From Gracilaria domingensis (Eukaryota; Rhodophyta; Florideophyceae; Gracilariales; Gracilariaceae): a stretch of DNA of 64,000 bases. Under the pieces are notes generated by a model. That model had not been told where the DNA came from. It searched no databases and saw only the letters and a list, made by a program, of their open reading frames with translations. The position numbers were made by a program, and so were the translations under genes. The stretch lies in NCBI GenBank assembly GCA_022539475.1, contig VCMS01000010.1, positions 372,001 through 436,000 of the forward strand, in the 5' to 3' direction. Below are positions 32,394-41,456 of this stretch, one piece after another; position 1 is the first letter of the stretch, and every line of letters starts with the position of its first letter.

Positions 32394-32398
32394 AAAGA
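32394..32398. repeat. G2 target-site duplication AAAGA (left; right copy 39710-39714)
   Basis: Identical 5 bp on both sides of G2, the size expected for Ty3/gypsy integrase. Confidence 0.9.
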
Positions 32399-32915
32399 TG
32401 TTAGAACACTGGGTCTGAGGTTGAGAACGTGAACGATGGTGACTGCCGAGGAGAGTTCGGGCAGTCGACCAGGGTTTATATGGAGAATCGGACCTTCGAA
32501 AATAAGGTCGCTAACGCAGATTTCTAGAATATCCCTCAAACTAATGTGTCTATGAGTACTGGCCCTTGCGTCGGAATTAGTGTAGAAACTGTGCGTAGAA
32601 ATCGACAGTGGAGTCGTCTAGAAGCTTCTAGAAGTTCCTGAAACGTGTCCATTTGTAGAAGTTCCAGCAAGGCACCGAAACTATGAAGTCAGTCATGACG
32701 TCAACTGACGAGGCAGACATCACACGTGACATGTCTTGGTAACATTATGACAACTAATGTCAAACAAAGACTCTGAGGATCATTAGGGTATCAAATCGGA
32801 TCGCTAGATCACGGGGAATTCAAAGAAAGCATCAAAACATTAAATGACTAACTAAAAGCGTAGCAATATAACAAATTCAAATAAAAACATGACCAGAATT
32901 AACGAAATCCTAACA
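32399..32915 (-). repeat. G2 3' LTR (517 bp)
   Basis: Copy of 39193-39709 with two substitutions. TATAAA on the minus strand lies in the CCATATAAACC context. Confidence 0.95.
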
Positions 32916-32930
32916 TCACTTCCCCCATTA
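32916..32930 (-). other. G2 polypurine tract
   Basis: AATGGGGGAAGTGA on the minus strand directly precedes the TGTTAG of the 3' LTR. Confidence 0.75.
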
Positions 32931-32950
32931 AGGAGAGTCGTCCCGACTCG

Positions 32951-33463
32951 TTAGTTGTTGGGCGTACCATTCGGAATAGGATGATTTTCAAACTGTCCTG
33001 GAGGGTTAGGGAAGAGAACCATATCGGAACGCGGTTCAAACGTTATGGAAAGATCAGTATTATCTCCAAATTCCTCGATGTGTAGAATAGCACTTTCAAT
33101 TGTATTCAAGAATGTATCTCCGGGGTCCGGCGAGAGGTGACCAAACTGAGATACCAGGTAAGAGAATAGGAATAGAACGAACTTTTCATGAATATCTTCA
33201 AGTGTGCCATCTTCATAAGCTTTGAATAGCTTTCTTAGCATGATCGCATTCTCTGGGGTTAGAAATGGTCCTCGAACTTGCAGAAAGGCAAAGCAAATAT
33301 GACATGAGGCCCATGCAAGACGAAATCTATCGAAAAGTTCATCGGTAATACCATCAAACCAGGTAAGCATCCTTCGTCCCCCAAGAACTATACGACTGTA
33401 GAACTGACTGGCGTTGTCGAGTTGCAGATTGTTCGCGATGTTCGGCTGTCCGTTGTTCGTCAT
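32951..33463 (-). CDS. G2 extra 3' ORF, unknown function
   Basis: 170 aa from a true ATG at 33463, 35 bases after the chromodomain stop and 35 bases before the 3' LTR, in the sense direction. Predominantly helical with hydrophobic helices (WASCHICFAFLQVRGPF; KFVLFLFSYLVSQFG) and Asn/Pro-rich ends (MTNNGQPNIANN; GQFENHPIPNGTPNN). There is no signal peptide and no clear membrane anchor, so it is not an env-type protein in an obvious way. The shape, mid-sized helical with disordered tails, would suit an accessory capsid-like or RNA-binding factor, but that is speculation. It is intact in a young element, which suggests selection until recently. Confidence 0.65.
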   Translation of the reverse strand: MTNNGQPNIANNLQLDNASQFYSRIVLGGRRMLTWFDGITDELFDRFRLAWASCHICFAFLQVRGPFLTPENAIMLRKLFKAYEDGTLEDIHEKFVLFLFSYLVSQFGHLSPDPGDTFLNTIESAILHIEEFGDNTDLSITFEPRSDMVLFPNPPGQFENHPIPNGTPNN

Positions 33464-33498
33464 TGTTGGTGATGGGTGGTTACTGGGCCCGGAGATGT

Positions 33499-33895
33499 TC
33501 AGAGGTTGTGGCTTCTTTTATACCGCTCGAGGAGGTCAAAACAGTTCTTGAGTTCGGATTCAGGGAGCCACATATTTTCGTGATCGGGATAACCAAGCCA
33601 TTTGACAAGGTATTCTGACTTGCGTTTCCGTTTTCGATGATTAAGAATTGCTTCCACATCATATTCTTCTGTTCCATCAGATAATTGGATGACTGTTGGC
33701 TTGGGCTGGGGTCTTCTGAAGGTATTGTCTTCATGGTATCTTCTGAGTAGTTGGCAATGAAGCACGTCATGTATTTTTCTCTGCTTCATGACAGTCCCTA
33801 TATCAAGTCGAAAGGTTACTGTGCTTACTTGTTCCGTGATTCTGAATGGACCACAGTACTTGATTCCGAGTTTGTTCCGTGGGCCTGTTCGTCCA
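33499..33895 (-). CDS. G2 integrase C-terminus and chromodomain (separated by one frameshift)
   Basis: Reads [16 protein letters not shown], the usual GPF/Y region after the integrase core, and then a chromodomain: [36 protein letters not shown] and a final LLERY. The aromatic cage positions Tyr, Trp and Trp are present. Chromodomains on integrase guide insertion to marked heterochromatin. This frame is offset from pol; a one-base indel at about 33885-33895 separates KNLW from SGRTGPRN. Stop at 33499. Confidence 0.8.
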
Positions 33896-36800
33896 GAGAT
33901 TCTTTGTCGATAGCATGACGTAGTCACCAACTTTTAAGTCGCAAGGCGTTCGTTTCCGATTATAGTAGCTTTCTGAGTACTTGCTTATCTTGCTGATTTG
34001 GCTCCTAGCAAGCTTGACAGCATCTGAAATACTTGTCAGAAACTCAGAGGCGGCTTGATTCTGGGAAGTGATTGCATCCATTGGTAAAACACGTGGTTCT
34101 TCTCCGTATGTGAGAAAGAATGGAGTAAATGACGTGGTAGAATTGACTGAAGAATTGTAAGCAACTTCGAATTGAATGATGTGTTCATCCCAATTATTCT
34201 GCCTGTGGTTGACAAAACATCTGATCATCTCTTCAATCTTCTTATTCATTACTTCGGTTTGTCCATCTGTCTGTGGGTGATATGCTGATGATGGCTTTAA
34301 TTTTGTGCCAAGTGATCGAAATACTTCCTTCCAGAACTTACTCATAAATATTGAATCTCTATCGGATACTATGGAATCAGAAAGTCCATGATGACGATAG
34401 ATATTCTCCAGATATAACTTGGCTGTTTCTACAGCAGTGACATTCTTGGTTGTGGGAATGATGCGTATAAGTTTCGAAAGGCGATCGACTACTACATATA
34501 TGGCACTGTTTCCAGACTTAGTTCGTGGAAGTGGAGTAATGAAATCCATTGTGATCTGAGACCACTTCTTCAATGGGGGTTCTAATGGCTGGAGGTATCC
34601 ATGCGGCTTCTTGGTAATTGGCTTGGTCTCCTGACACTTCTGGCATGTCTTCGTGTAGGTGTACACGTCCTTTCTCAGGTTCTTCCAAAAGTAAGATTTC
34701 CAAATTCTCCTTAATGTCTTCTTAAATGCCATATGTCCTGATGAAGGGAGATCATGATTCTCGAATAAAATCTTAGTTCTGATTTCCCCACTCGGTATAC
34801 ATAACTTATTCTTGTAGTAGAGAAGATTTCCTTTTCGTTCAAAGGGAAGTTCCGGATTCAGGTAAGCAGCTGAAAATTCGTTGTCCTTCTTACATCCATC
34901 AGTGAATGCGCGCATATCCTTCTTGGATATTTCACAAATAAGAGATAAAGAGTTCAACGGGTTGGTTCTGGAGACTGCTTCATCTAATAGAGAGAGGTTA
35001 CTAGCCAGCGGATCTTCAACATGCTTAGGATATCTTGAGAGAGCATCTGCAACTATGTTGGATTTTCCTTTGATTGGTTCGAAAGTGAAATCAAACTCAA
35101 CGATCCTTTCGAGCCATCTTACTTGACGTTGGGAAAGATTTGGCTGTGTTTGCAGATACTTCAGTGGAAAATGATCTGTACGCACTTTGAAGCGTTGTCC
35201 ATATAAGTAGACTCTCCAAACTCTTAACGTGTCTACGACTGCAAGAAGTTCTCGCTCGTGGGCGGCGTAGCGTTGCTCGGCTGGATTCAAGGTTCTTGAA
35301 TGAAATGCAACAGGTCGGGCAATACCGTTTTCTACTTGTTCCAATACTGCTCCTAGAGCATACTGAGATGCGTCAGTGGTTACGATGATAGGCAGTTTTG
35401 GGTCAAAATGACGGAGCACTGGTGTACTTGAAACTGCATCTTTCAGATTTTTGAAGGCGTTTTCTTGATCCCCTCCCCACTTGAATGGGTTATTTCCACA
35501 CAGAGCGGTTAGTGGTTTTGATATTTCGGAGCAGTTCTTAATAAATCGTTGGTAGTAATTAACAAGTCCAAGAAAAGCTTGAACATCGGTCTTATTCTTC
35601 GGTGTTTCCCAATTTGTGATGGCTTTCACTTTTTGTTTCTCTACTGATATTCCTTCGGGTGTAACCACATGCCCGAGGTATTCAACCTCCTTCTTTAGAA
35701 ATTCACACTTTGAAAGCTTCCCATACAGCTTGTGTGCACGAAGTTGGTCGAATACTTTTCTAATGTGTTCTACATGCTCCTCTACAGTTTTGCTGTAAAT
35801 AAGAATGTCGTCGAGATATACCAGGACAAATTTATCCAAATGATCCTTCAGTACATTGTTCATTAAGCTCATGAAGCTTGCGGGTGCGTTGGTGAGGCCG
35901 AAAGGTAGGACAAGAAACTCAAAATGACCATATCTAGTTCTGAAAGCGGTCAGTGGAATGGAGGTATCAGAGAGTCGAATTTGGTGGTAGCCCCACCTTA
36001 AATCGATTTTCGAAAATACTTTTGCGCCACGGAGTTGGTCAAAAATATCATCAATCCTTGGAATAGGGTAACTATTTTTGATGGTCAACTTATTGAGGGC
36101 TCGGTAATCAATGCAAAGTCTTAGGCTCCCATCCTTCTTTGCTGCGAAAAGAACAGGGGCACCCCAAGGGCTTGAACTAGGTCGAATAAAACCTTGTTCC
36201 AAAAGTTCATGGAGTTGCTTCTTTAGCTCTTTCAACTCTTTATCTGACATTCGATATACGCCTTTCTTCTGAGGTGTTGCTTCAGGGGATAACTCGATAT
36301 GAAAATCTTGTTCTCGGTGAGGGGGTAATCCTTTTGGTAATTTCTCTGGAAATAGGTCCTTGTATTCTTCAAGTAGTTTTTTGAGTTTATGATTATTCGC
36401 TGGTTCATAGGTTTCTTCTTTTGAAGGCCGAAGCGCTACAACAAATACAGGTAGCTTCCTTCGTATTGACTTCTTGATTGTGTTCACAGAAATTAACTTC
36501 TCGTTCTTCTTAATGTTTGCTTTGATGAAAATGGTTCTGGAATTGTGAACAAAAGATATTTCATTGGTTCGGTGGTTGATATAGGGGTTATATTCGTATA
36601 GCCAGTCTTTTCCTAAAATGACGTCATATCCGTATAATGCACATATTGCAAAGCGTCTCTTTTCTCGCAGTTCTTCAATCTGGATATCTACTCCATCTTC
36701 TCGGGTTTCCTCGAGCACAGTAATGGAACCGTTGGCCATTTCGGCTTCATAACTAGTGTCAATGGTTGGGATCTTCATGCTTTTGCAGATGGCTTTGGAC

Positions 36801-37120
36801 AAATAACTGATTTCGGAACCGTTATCGAACAGAGCCGTACATTTTCTGCCATTGATGAATACATAGGCAAGGAGTAGTCCAACAGAGGGGGTTTCAAACG
36901 GTGACGCTAAGCGTGAGGTAAGAAGTTTATGTCTTCCATTGCTCAATATTTTTTCTTGGGTACGATGTTTATCTGCAGATTCAATGGGTACGGGGTTTGC
37001 TGGCTTAGTCAATGGTTGCGTTTCGATGGAATTCAGTGGGGTGCAATGGTGGTCCGGTGGAACTGACGTGGGTTCTTCAGATGACCCTGGAGTCAGTTCC
37101 TCTGGGAGTTTTTTGGGCAC
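33803..37120 (-). CDS. G2 pol: protease, RT, RNase H, integrase
   Basis: 1105 codons open, in the -1 frame relative to gag; its first codon GTG overlaps gag by 28 bases, so it is expressed by frameshift, not by its own start. Protease has [14 protein letters not shown] (about residue 95; DNG instead of DTG/DSG). RT has the [16 protein letters not shown] block, motif [13 protein letters not shown], and catalytic [12 protein letters not shown] (about residue 432). RNase H starts [15 protein letters not shown] (about 577). Integrase has an HHCC zinc region ([13 protein letters not shown] ... CQKCQ, about 795-835) and a DDE core: [19 protein letters not shown] and [10 protein letters not shown]. 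Its normal C-terminus follows after a one-base frameshift. All catalytic Asp residues seen are intact. Confidence 0.93.
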   Translation of the reverse strand: MPKKLPEELTPGSSEEPTSVPPDHHCTPLNSIETQPLTKPANPVPIESADKHRTQEKILSNGRHKLLTSRLASPFETPSVGLLLAYVFINGRKCTALFDNGSEISYLSKAICKSMKIPTIDTSYEAEMANGSITVLEETREDGVDIQIEELREKRRFAICALYGYDVILGKDWLYEYNPYINHRTNEISFVHNSRTIFIKANIKKNEKLISVNTIKKSIRRKLPVFVVALRPSKEETYEPANNHKLKKLLEEYKDLFPEKLPKGLPPHREQDFHIELSPEATPQKKGVYRMSDKELKELKKQLHELLEQGFIRPSSSPWGAPVLFAAKKDGSLRLCIDYRALNKLTIKNSYPIPRIDDIFDQLRGAKVFSKIDLRWGYHQIRLSDTSIPLTAFRTRYGHFEFLVLPFGLTNAPASFMSLMNNVLKDHLDKFVLVYLDDILIYSKTVEEHVEHIRKVFDQLRAHKLYGKLSKCEFLKKEVEYLGHVVTPEGISVEKQKVKAITNWETPKNKTDVQAFLGLVNYYQRFIKNCSEISKPLTALCGNNPFKWGGDQENAFKNLKDAVSSTPVLRHFDPKLPIIVTTDASQYALGAVLEQVENGIARPVAFHSRTLNPAEQRYAAHERELLAVVDTLRVWRVYLYGQRFKVRTDHFPLKYLQTQPNLSQRQVRWLERIVEFDFTFEPIKGKSNIVADALSRYPKHVEDPLASNLSLLDEAVSRTNPLNSLSLICEISKKDMRAFTDGCKKDNEFSAAYLNPELPFERKGNLLYYKNKLCIPSGEIRTKILFENHDLPSSGHMAFKKTLRRIWKSYFWKNLRKDVYTYTKTCQKCQETKPITKKPHGYLQPLEPPLKKWSQITMDFITPLPRTKSGNSAIYVVVDRLSKLIRIIPTTKNVTAVETAKLYLENIYRHHGLSDSIVSDRDSIFMSKFWKEVFRSLGTKLKPSSAYHPQTDGQTEVMNKKIEEMIRCFVNHRQNNWDEHIIQFEVAYNSSVNSTTSFTPFFLTYGEEPRVLPMDAITSQNQAASEFLTSISDAVKLARSQISKISKYSESYYNRKRTPCDLKVGDYVMLSTKNLWTNRPTEQTRNQVLWSIQNHGTSKHSNLST

Positions 37121-37965
37121 TGTTTATCGCGTGCCATGTGTCCAGGTTGTCGACAGCGGAAACAGAGTCCCAACTTTCGACAGTTCTCGCGCTCTTCCTT
37201 GGTTAACTTCTTCAGCTTCATATTTCCAATATCCATGGGTACCGGTCCTTGAGATGATCCAGAGCCGCCAGGTTGCCTGCCAAATCGCGCCTGTCCACCC
37301 CTTCGGAAAGCAGATTCCACCCGCTCAGCGTCTTTCATTGCATTAGTCAAAGATTTGTACTCATTGGTGCAAAGCTCTTTCCAGATGTAACTTTTCAAGC
37401 CTCTGGTATATCTGTCGATTTGCTCTTCCATACTGATGTTGGGGATTTCAAGCACAATCTTGAGGAAGTCTTCATTGAACTGTTGAACATCTTTGTACTG
37501 CTTCCACTTGCTTAGTTTGTCCCGAGCAAGTTTCTCTTTGTTGACAATAGTAAATCGTTTCTGAAGATGTTCAAAGAGTTCCTCAAGGGTTTGCAGCTCC
37601 AGTCCATTTCTTTGCTGGGCGAGATACCACTCATGAGCAGCTCCACTGATGTAACTAAGCGCGATCGTTAATGCTTTGTCGTCGGGGGTTCCATCAAGAT
37701 AATTGCGAATATGAGTGATCCAACTGTCAATGTTTTGCTTTCCAGTGAACGTTGGGGGCTTGTTGATCTTTGGATTCGTGGCTGGGCTGTCCTTATTGGC
37801 TAGGACACTGAGTGAGGTCTCGAGAGCGGATATCTTCGTTTGCGCTTCTTGCTTCAACACTTCCATCTGAGCCCGTGTTTCATCAAGCGCGCGAGCCATG
37901 CTTTGGATCATTTGGCCTGCACGCACCTGTGGGGGTGTGCCTGGGTTGCCTTGAGGGGTCGTCAT
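37093..37965 (-). CDS. G2 gag
   Basis: 290 aa from ATG 37965. A short coiled N-terminus ([20 protein letters not shown]) precedes a retrotransposon gag capsid domain, residues about 65-200 ([42 protein letters not shown]). Then comes an Arg/Gly-rich linker with PMDIGN and one zinc knuckle [16 protein letters not shown] near residue 270 (C-x2-C-x4-H-x5-C). It ends in the frameshift signal to pol. It packages the element RNA. Confidence 0.92.
   Translation of the reverse strand: MTTPQGNPGTPPQVRAGQMIQSMARALDETRAQMEVLKQEAQTKISALETSLSVLANKDSPATNPKINKPPTFTGKQNIDSWITHIRNYLDGTPDDKALTIALSYISGAAHEWYLAQQRNGLELQTLEELFEHLQKRFTIVNKEKLARDKLSKWKQYKDVQQFNEDFLKIVLEIPNISMEEQIDRYTRGLKSYIWKELCTNEYKSLTNAMKDAERVESAFRRGGQARFGRQPGGSGSSQGPVPMDIGNMKLKKLTKEERENCRKLGLCFRCRQPGHMARDKQCPKNSQRN
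37108..37114 (-). promoter_or_regulatory. -1 frameshift slippery site A AAA AAC between G2 gag and pol
   Basis: On the minus strand in the gag frame the codons read CCA AAA AAC, giving the canonical X XXY YYZ heptamer. The pol frame is -1 and open here; gag stops four codons later. Confidence 0.75.
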
Positions 37966-38116
37966 GGTATAAGCTGCGCGAACGGAGAACCTTTGAAATT
38001 AGCTCAAATCGGGGGGTTGCCCAAATAAATTGTCTAATTTTTCGAAAAGTGCAAATCAAGCCTCGCGCTGGGACTTTTAAAAAATTGCAATTTGCAGGTT
38101 GCAGACAAGCAGTGCC

Positions 38117-38188
38117 GCGCGCCTGGCCTAGTGGGTAGGCGGCGCCGGTGCAATTTCAGAGGTTCTAGGTTCGATTCCCTTCGCTGTA
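38117..38188 (+). other. tRNA-like / SINE-like segment inside G2 leader
   Basis: Contains TGGCCTAGTGG (38124-38134), a good Pol III A box, and GGTTCGATTCC (38168-38178), a perfect B box, at tRNA spacing. The acceptor and T stems do not pair, so it is not a functional tRNA. It lies on the plus strand, between the zinc-finger ORF and gag. Confidence 0.55.
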
Positions 38189-38412
38189 AGTTGCAATTGC
38201 AGCCGGAGTGGTTCAATTAAGGTTTCTTCAGTTCAATTACAAAGCGTCAAGCGACTGGGAAGATAGTAAGCCCTGTACGGCGACTTCTCCCTTGACAATG
38301 CTAAGTAATACGAACGTAGCGGAAACTGGAACACAACCACAAACGGTAGCTTAAAGGGTAGAACAACCGATTCTTGGAAACTTTTGTCAACACAAGGTGT
38401 TTACGTTATAAT

Positions 38413-39069
38413 TTACTTGAAATAACGCTGTTGACGTCGGTTTTCCTTGTTGACAGCTGCTTGGTGCTTGCGTCCACCTCGGTGATCCTCGTAATGCTTC
38501 CAATTATTGAACGAGAGTATACCACATTCGTAGCAGCCCGGTGGGGAGCGCTTGTTCTGGAGCTTGTTGCGGTGGCGGCTACCAGACAAATGTTCGCGAA
38601 GTTGCACTCGGCTATTGAAACGGAGTTCACAGTCGTCACACCTGGGGGTCTTCAAGCGACGTCGAAGGTTACGTACACGCCGTCGCTTGATTCGATCGGT
38701 GGCCACGCGAAGGATATGGATATTAGCCGCGTCGTCTATGCGGAGCAGATGACGTGGAGTACCCTCGGTAGCCTCGGTAACCGATCGGTTCCTTGAAATC
38801 GGATTGCTGTCAACAGGATCGGGTTGTCGACGAGCTGGTGACGACGGTGGTGACGGTGTGTATGAAGGTGGTGTACTCGGTTCCAAGGTGGACACGGCAG
38901 CGGAAACAGGCGTTTCGGTGGTGTTGATAGGGGGTGGCGGCGGTCGCGGCGATGACGGCGGTTCGGTGGATATTTCCGTGTTCGTATAGAACGACGGCGA
39001 TGACGGCGGTGCTTGGGATCGGCGTATTGAGCTCACTGGAAACACCCAAATTGGGTCAGAAATCAACAG
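38413..39069 (-). CDS. G2 upstream ORF with two U1/JAZ-type zinc fingers
   Basis: About 218 codons, same strand as gag-pol, between the 5' LTR and gag. The N-terminal half is Pro/Ser/Thr-rich. A basic stretch (RIKRRRVRNLRRRLKT) precedes finger 1, CDDCELRF..REHLSGSRH (C-x2-C-x12-H-x5-H, Cys about residue 143), and finger 2, CYECGILSF..EDHRGGRKH (C-x2-C-x13-H-x5-H, about 178). The long His spacing is that of U1C/matrin/JAZ fingers that bind RNA or double-stranded RNA. There is no ATG anywhere in the frame, which opens after a TGA at 39070; translation must rely on splicing or a non-AUG start, or it is an exon of a captured gene. The fingers are intact. A role in RNA binding for the element is inference. 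Confidence 0.7.
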   Translation of the reverse strand: MLISDPIWVFPVSSIRRSQAPPSSPSFYTNTEISTEPPSSPRPPPPPINTTETPVSAAVSTLEPSTPPSYTPSPPSSPARRQPDPVDSNPISRNRSVTEATEGTPRHLLRIDDAANIHILRVATDRIKRRRVRNLRRRLKTPRCDDCELRFNSRVQLREHLSGSRHRNKLQNKRSPPGCYECGILSFNNWKHYEDHRGGRKHQAAVNKENRRQQRYFK

Positions 39070-39173
39070 TCAGTAAAGAGCTGGACGTCTGTGGCTCATC
39101 CAAACCTAGGGAATTTTGTATAGCAAAATCCACTAGGGCTGGATGGTCACTCAGTTTCAAATGAGCGCAATAC

Positions 39174-39191
39174 TTACTTGCGATGCTACCA
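39174..39191 (-). other. G2 primer-binding site
   Basis: TGGTAGCATCGCAAGTAA begins two bases after the 5' LTR on the minus strand, as for a site complementary to a tRNA 3' end (TACCA). The tRNA is not identified. GTAAGT at 39172-39177 overlaps its end. Confidence 0.6.
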
Positions 39192-39192
39192 A

Positions 39193-39709
39193 TGTTAGAA
39201 CACTGGGTCTGAGGTTGAGAATGTGAACGATGGTGACTGCCGAGGAGAGTTCGGGCAGTCGACCAGGGTTTATATGGAGAATCGGACCTTCGAAAATAAG
39301 GTCGCTAACGCAGATTTCTAGAATATCCCTCAAACTAATGTGTCTATGAGTACTGGCCCTTGCGTCGGAATTAGTGTAGAAACTGTGCGTAGAAATCGAC
39401 AGTGGAGTCGTCTAGAAGCTTCTAGAAGTTCCTGAAACGTGTCCATTTGTAGAAGTTCCAGCAAGGCACCGAAACTATGAAGTCAGTCATGACGTCAACT
39501 GACGAGGCAGACATCACACGTGACATGTCTTGGTAACATTATGACAACTAATGTCAAACAAAGACTCTGAGGATCATTAGGGTATCAAATCGGATCGCTA
39601 GATCACGGGAAATTCAAAGAAAGCATCAAAACATTAAATGACTAACTAAAAGCGTAGCAATATAACAAATTCAAATAAAAACATGACCAGAATTAACGAA
39701 ATCCTAACA
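39193..39709 (-). repeat. G2 5' LTR (517 bp)
   Basis: Partner of 32399-32915. TATAAA on the minus strand at 39269-39274 is the likely promoter TATA. Confidence 0.95.
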
Positions 39710-39795
39710 AAAGATGGCTTGGGCTCGAGGGCAGGGTTCCGGAAGATATTTCGTGAAGGAGATGGGAAAGAGAGAAGTGAACGGTTTAGACGTTA

Positions 39796-41210
39796 TCAGT
39801 TTCGTGGAGTACGCGTTTTGCCTTTCGAGTTCTGATCGTTCTGGTTGTCGTGGCCGGAGTTCCTTCTGGAATTGTTTCGGCGTTTGGACTTTGCTTCCTG
39901 AAAGGCTTTGATCGCCAGCAGTCTCTTCTTTTACAAAGAGATGTTCTTGGTAACAACTTCCTCTAGGTCCTGAGAGCGAACCGTTCCTTGCAAGAGAGTC
40001 TCCATTAGATGCATGACTTCGTCCCAAGCATCTCGCTTCTCTATGTGGAGACCGATGGATAGGTCCTCTTCGACGTGGAGGATTGCGTAGAGACAGCGAA
40101 GCGCCACCTCCAGTGACGTGCGCTGCTCGAGGGCGTGCTTTGGAGATTCGTGTGTGAGCATTTCGAGGTGAATTATTCGGCCTAGCGTCACAGCCTCTAC
40201 TTTCGACGGGGTTGGGTGACCCTGGGGTGTGCGCCTCCAATGTTTGAAGTCATGCTGAAGGAAGGTTGGTATGTCGCTTTCTTGCGAGGTAAGAATGGAG
40301 AAGATTGAGGGGCCTATCAGTTGCTCCACCTTGAGGCTAGTGGAGCTTAGGCGCTTTCCCAGATAGTCTGAGAGTGCGTTTTCGTGACTTTTGGTGACCC
40401 CATAGGAGAAAGTTTTGGGATGAATGACTTGCTTCAGCATTTTTGCTGGTTGCTGATCGTTTTCATCATCTGAGTCTTCCGAATCTTGATCCTTCGATGA
40501 ATGAGGGTCGGTACCCATGCGCAGGGAAAGAAGTGGCACATTGATCTCAAGAGCATTAGGTTGCGACAGGGGGTGTGGCATATGATGAGAAATCAAGTTT
40601 CCGGTTGGGATTACCGAGCTTTGCAGTTGGCTTGAGGTAGCAAAGAGCCAGAACATAGCAAATGAAGCAGCCTCAAAGAGGTTTTCAGGAATTATTCGGG
40701 GAGGTAAAGCTTTTCTTTCATTAGGGACGAACCCATAAGCTTCTTGGGTAGTTAGGGGTTTTCCCGAGGCATTTAGAGGATTTCTGGCGGTTTCATTTTC
40801 ATGAGGGTACTCAAGTTTTCTGCGTCTGTGGGCTGTGCCGAAGGGGACGTGAATTCGATGTCCCTCAAGCGGAAGACATTGTTGAGCAATTGCTGTTTGG
40901 TGGGAATGGGGCCAAGACTGGTACGGAGATGCGACTGCGCGCTCTCCGAGATAGAAAGAAGCTGCTGGTTTGACAGATTGGTCATGTAGTAGGCGGAATT
41001 CTGGGAGCGAAGGTTGCCGAAAGTGAGTAGAGGTAGCGATGGAAGACCGGGAGGTTGTTCCGGTATGGGCAGCGCAGAGTGGGAAGGAATCGCATTGTGG
41101 GGAGCAATGGAGCTGTGCGCTATGGCGTGAGATGTACCGGGAGGTGATGAGGAGACTAGTTGGGGAGAGGATGTTGGGATAGAAAGAGATAAATGGGGCG
41201 GGTACACCAT
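39796..41210 (-). pseudogene. D1 gag-like ORF
   Basis: Starts at ATG 41210 in one frame (MVYPPHLSLSIPTSSPQL, Ser/Pro-rich), shifts near 40775, and continues to a TAA at 39931-39933 and beyond it to a TGA at 39796-39798. The central part has an acidic stretch (KDQDSEDSDDENDQQP) and then helical segments (YGVTKSHENALSDYLGKRL). The last 45 codons after the TAA are Lys/Arg/Asn/Gln-rich, like a nucleic-acid-binding gag tail. Identification as gag rests on position before RT and on the basic tail; no family signature is recognised. Confidence 0.45.
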
Positions 41211-41456
41211 TACGATGGAATGAAGGTGTGAGAGAGCGAATGACTAACGGCAAATATTGCACGACAGAAGTGACGGTGACTTAAGTTCGCAGCCTGAGGG
41301 ATAACGACGGGAGCGCAGAGTGTTGGCCACTTTGGATGAGATGATTGCTGAAGTCTTGTAGATCTGTAATCCTTCCTTGATCATTCATAGTTTCGAAGTG
41401 AATGCTGATGTGAACGTTACGAAAGTAGATGGTAGTTCAGTGTTATGGGTGCGGAG

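Larger units (their letters stand above)
32399..39709 (-). mobile_element. G2: young Ty3/gypsy chromovirus with extra ORFs, inserted in D1
   Basis: Complete element with 517-bp LTRs that begin TGTTAG and end CTAACA and differ at two sites by eye. It is flanked by a perfect 5-bp duplication AAAGA (32394-32398 and 39710-39714). On the minus strand the order is 5' LTR (39193-39709), PBS, a zinc-finger ORF (39069-38413), a tRNA-like segment (about 38117-38188), gag (37965-37093), pol (37120-33803), chromodomain (33895-33499), a 170-codon ORF (33463-32951), polypurine tract and 3' LTR. The only coding defect seen is a single frameshift before the chromodomain. It is a recent insertion. Confidence 0.92.
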
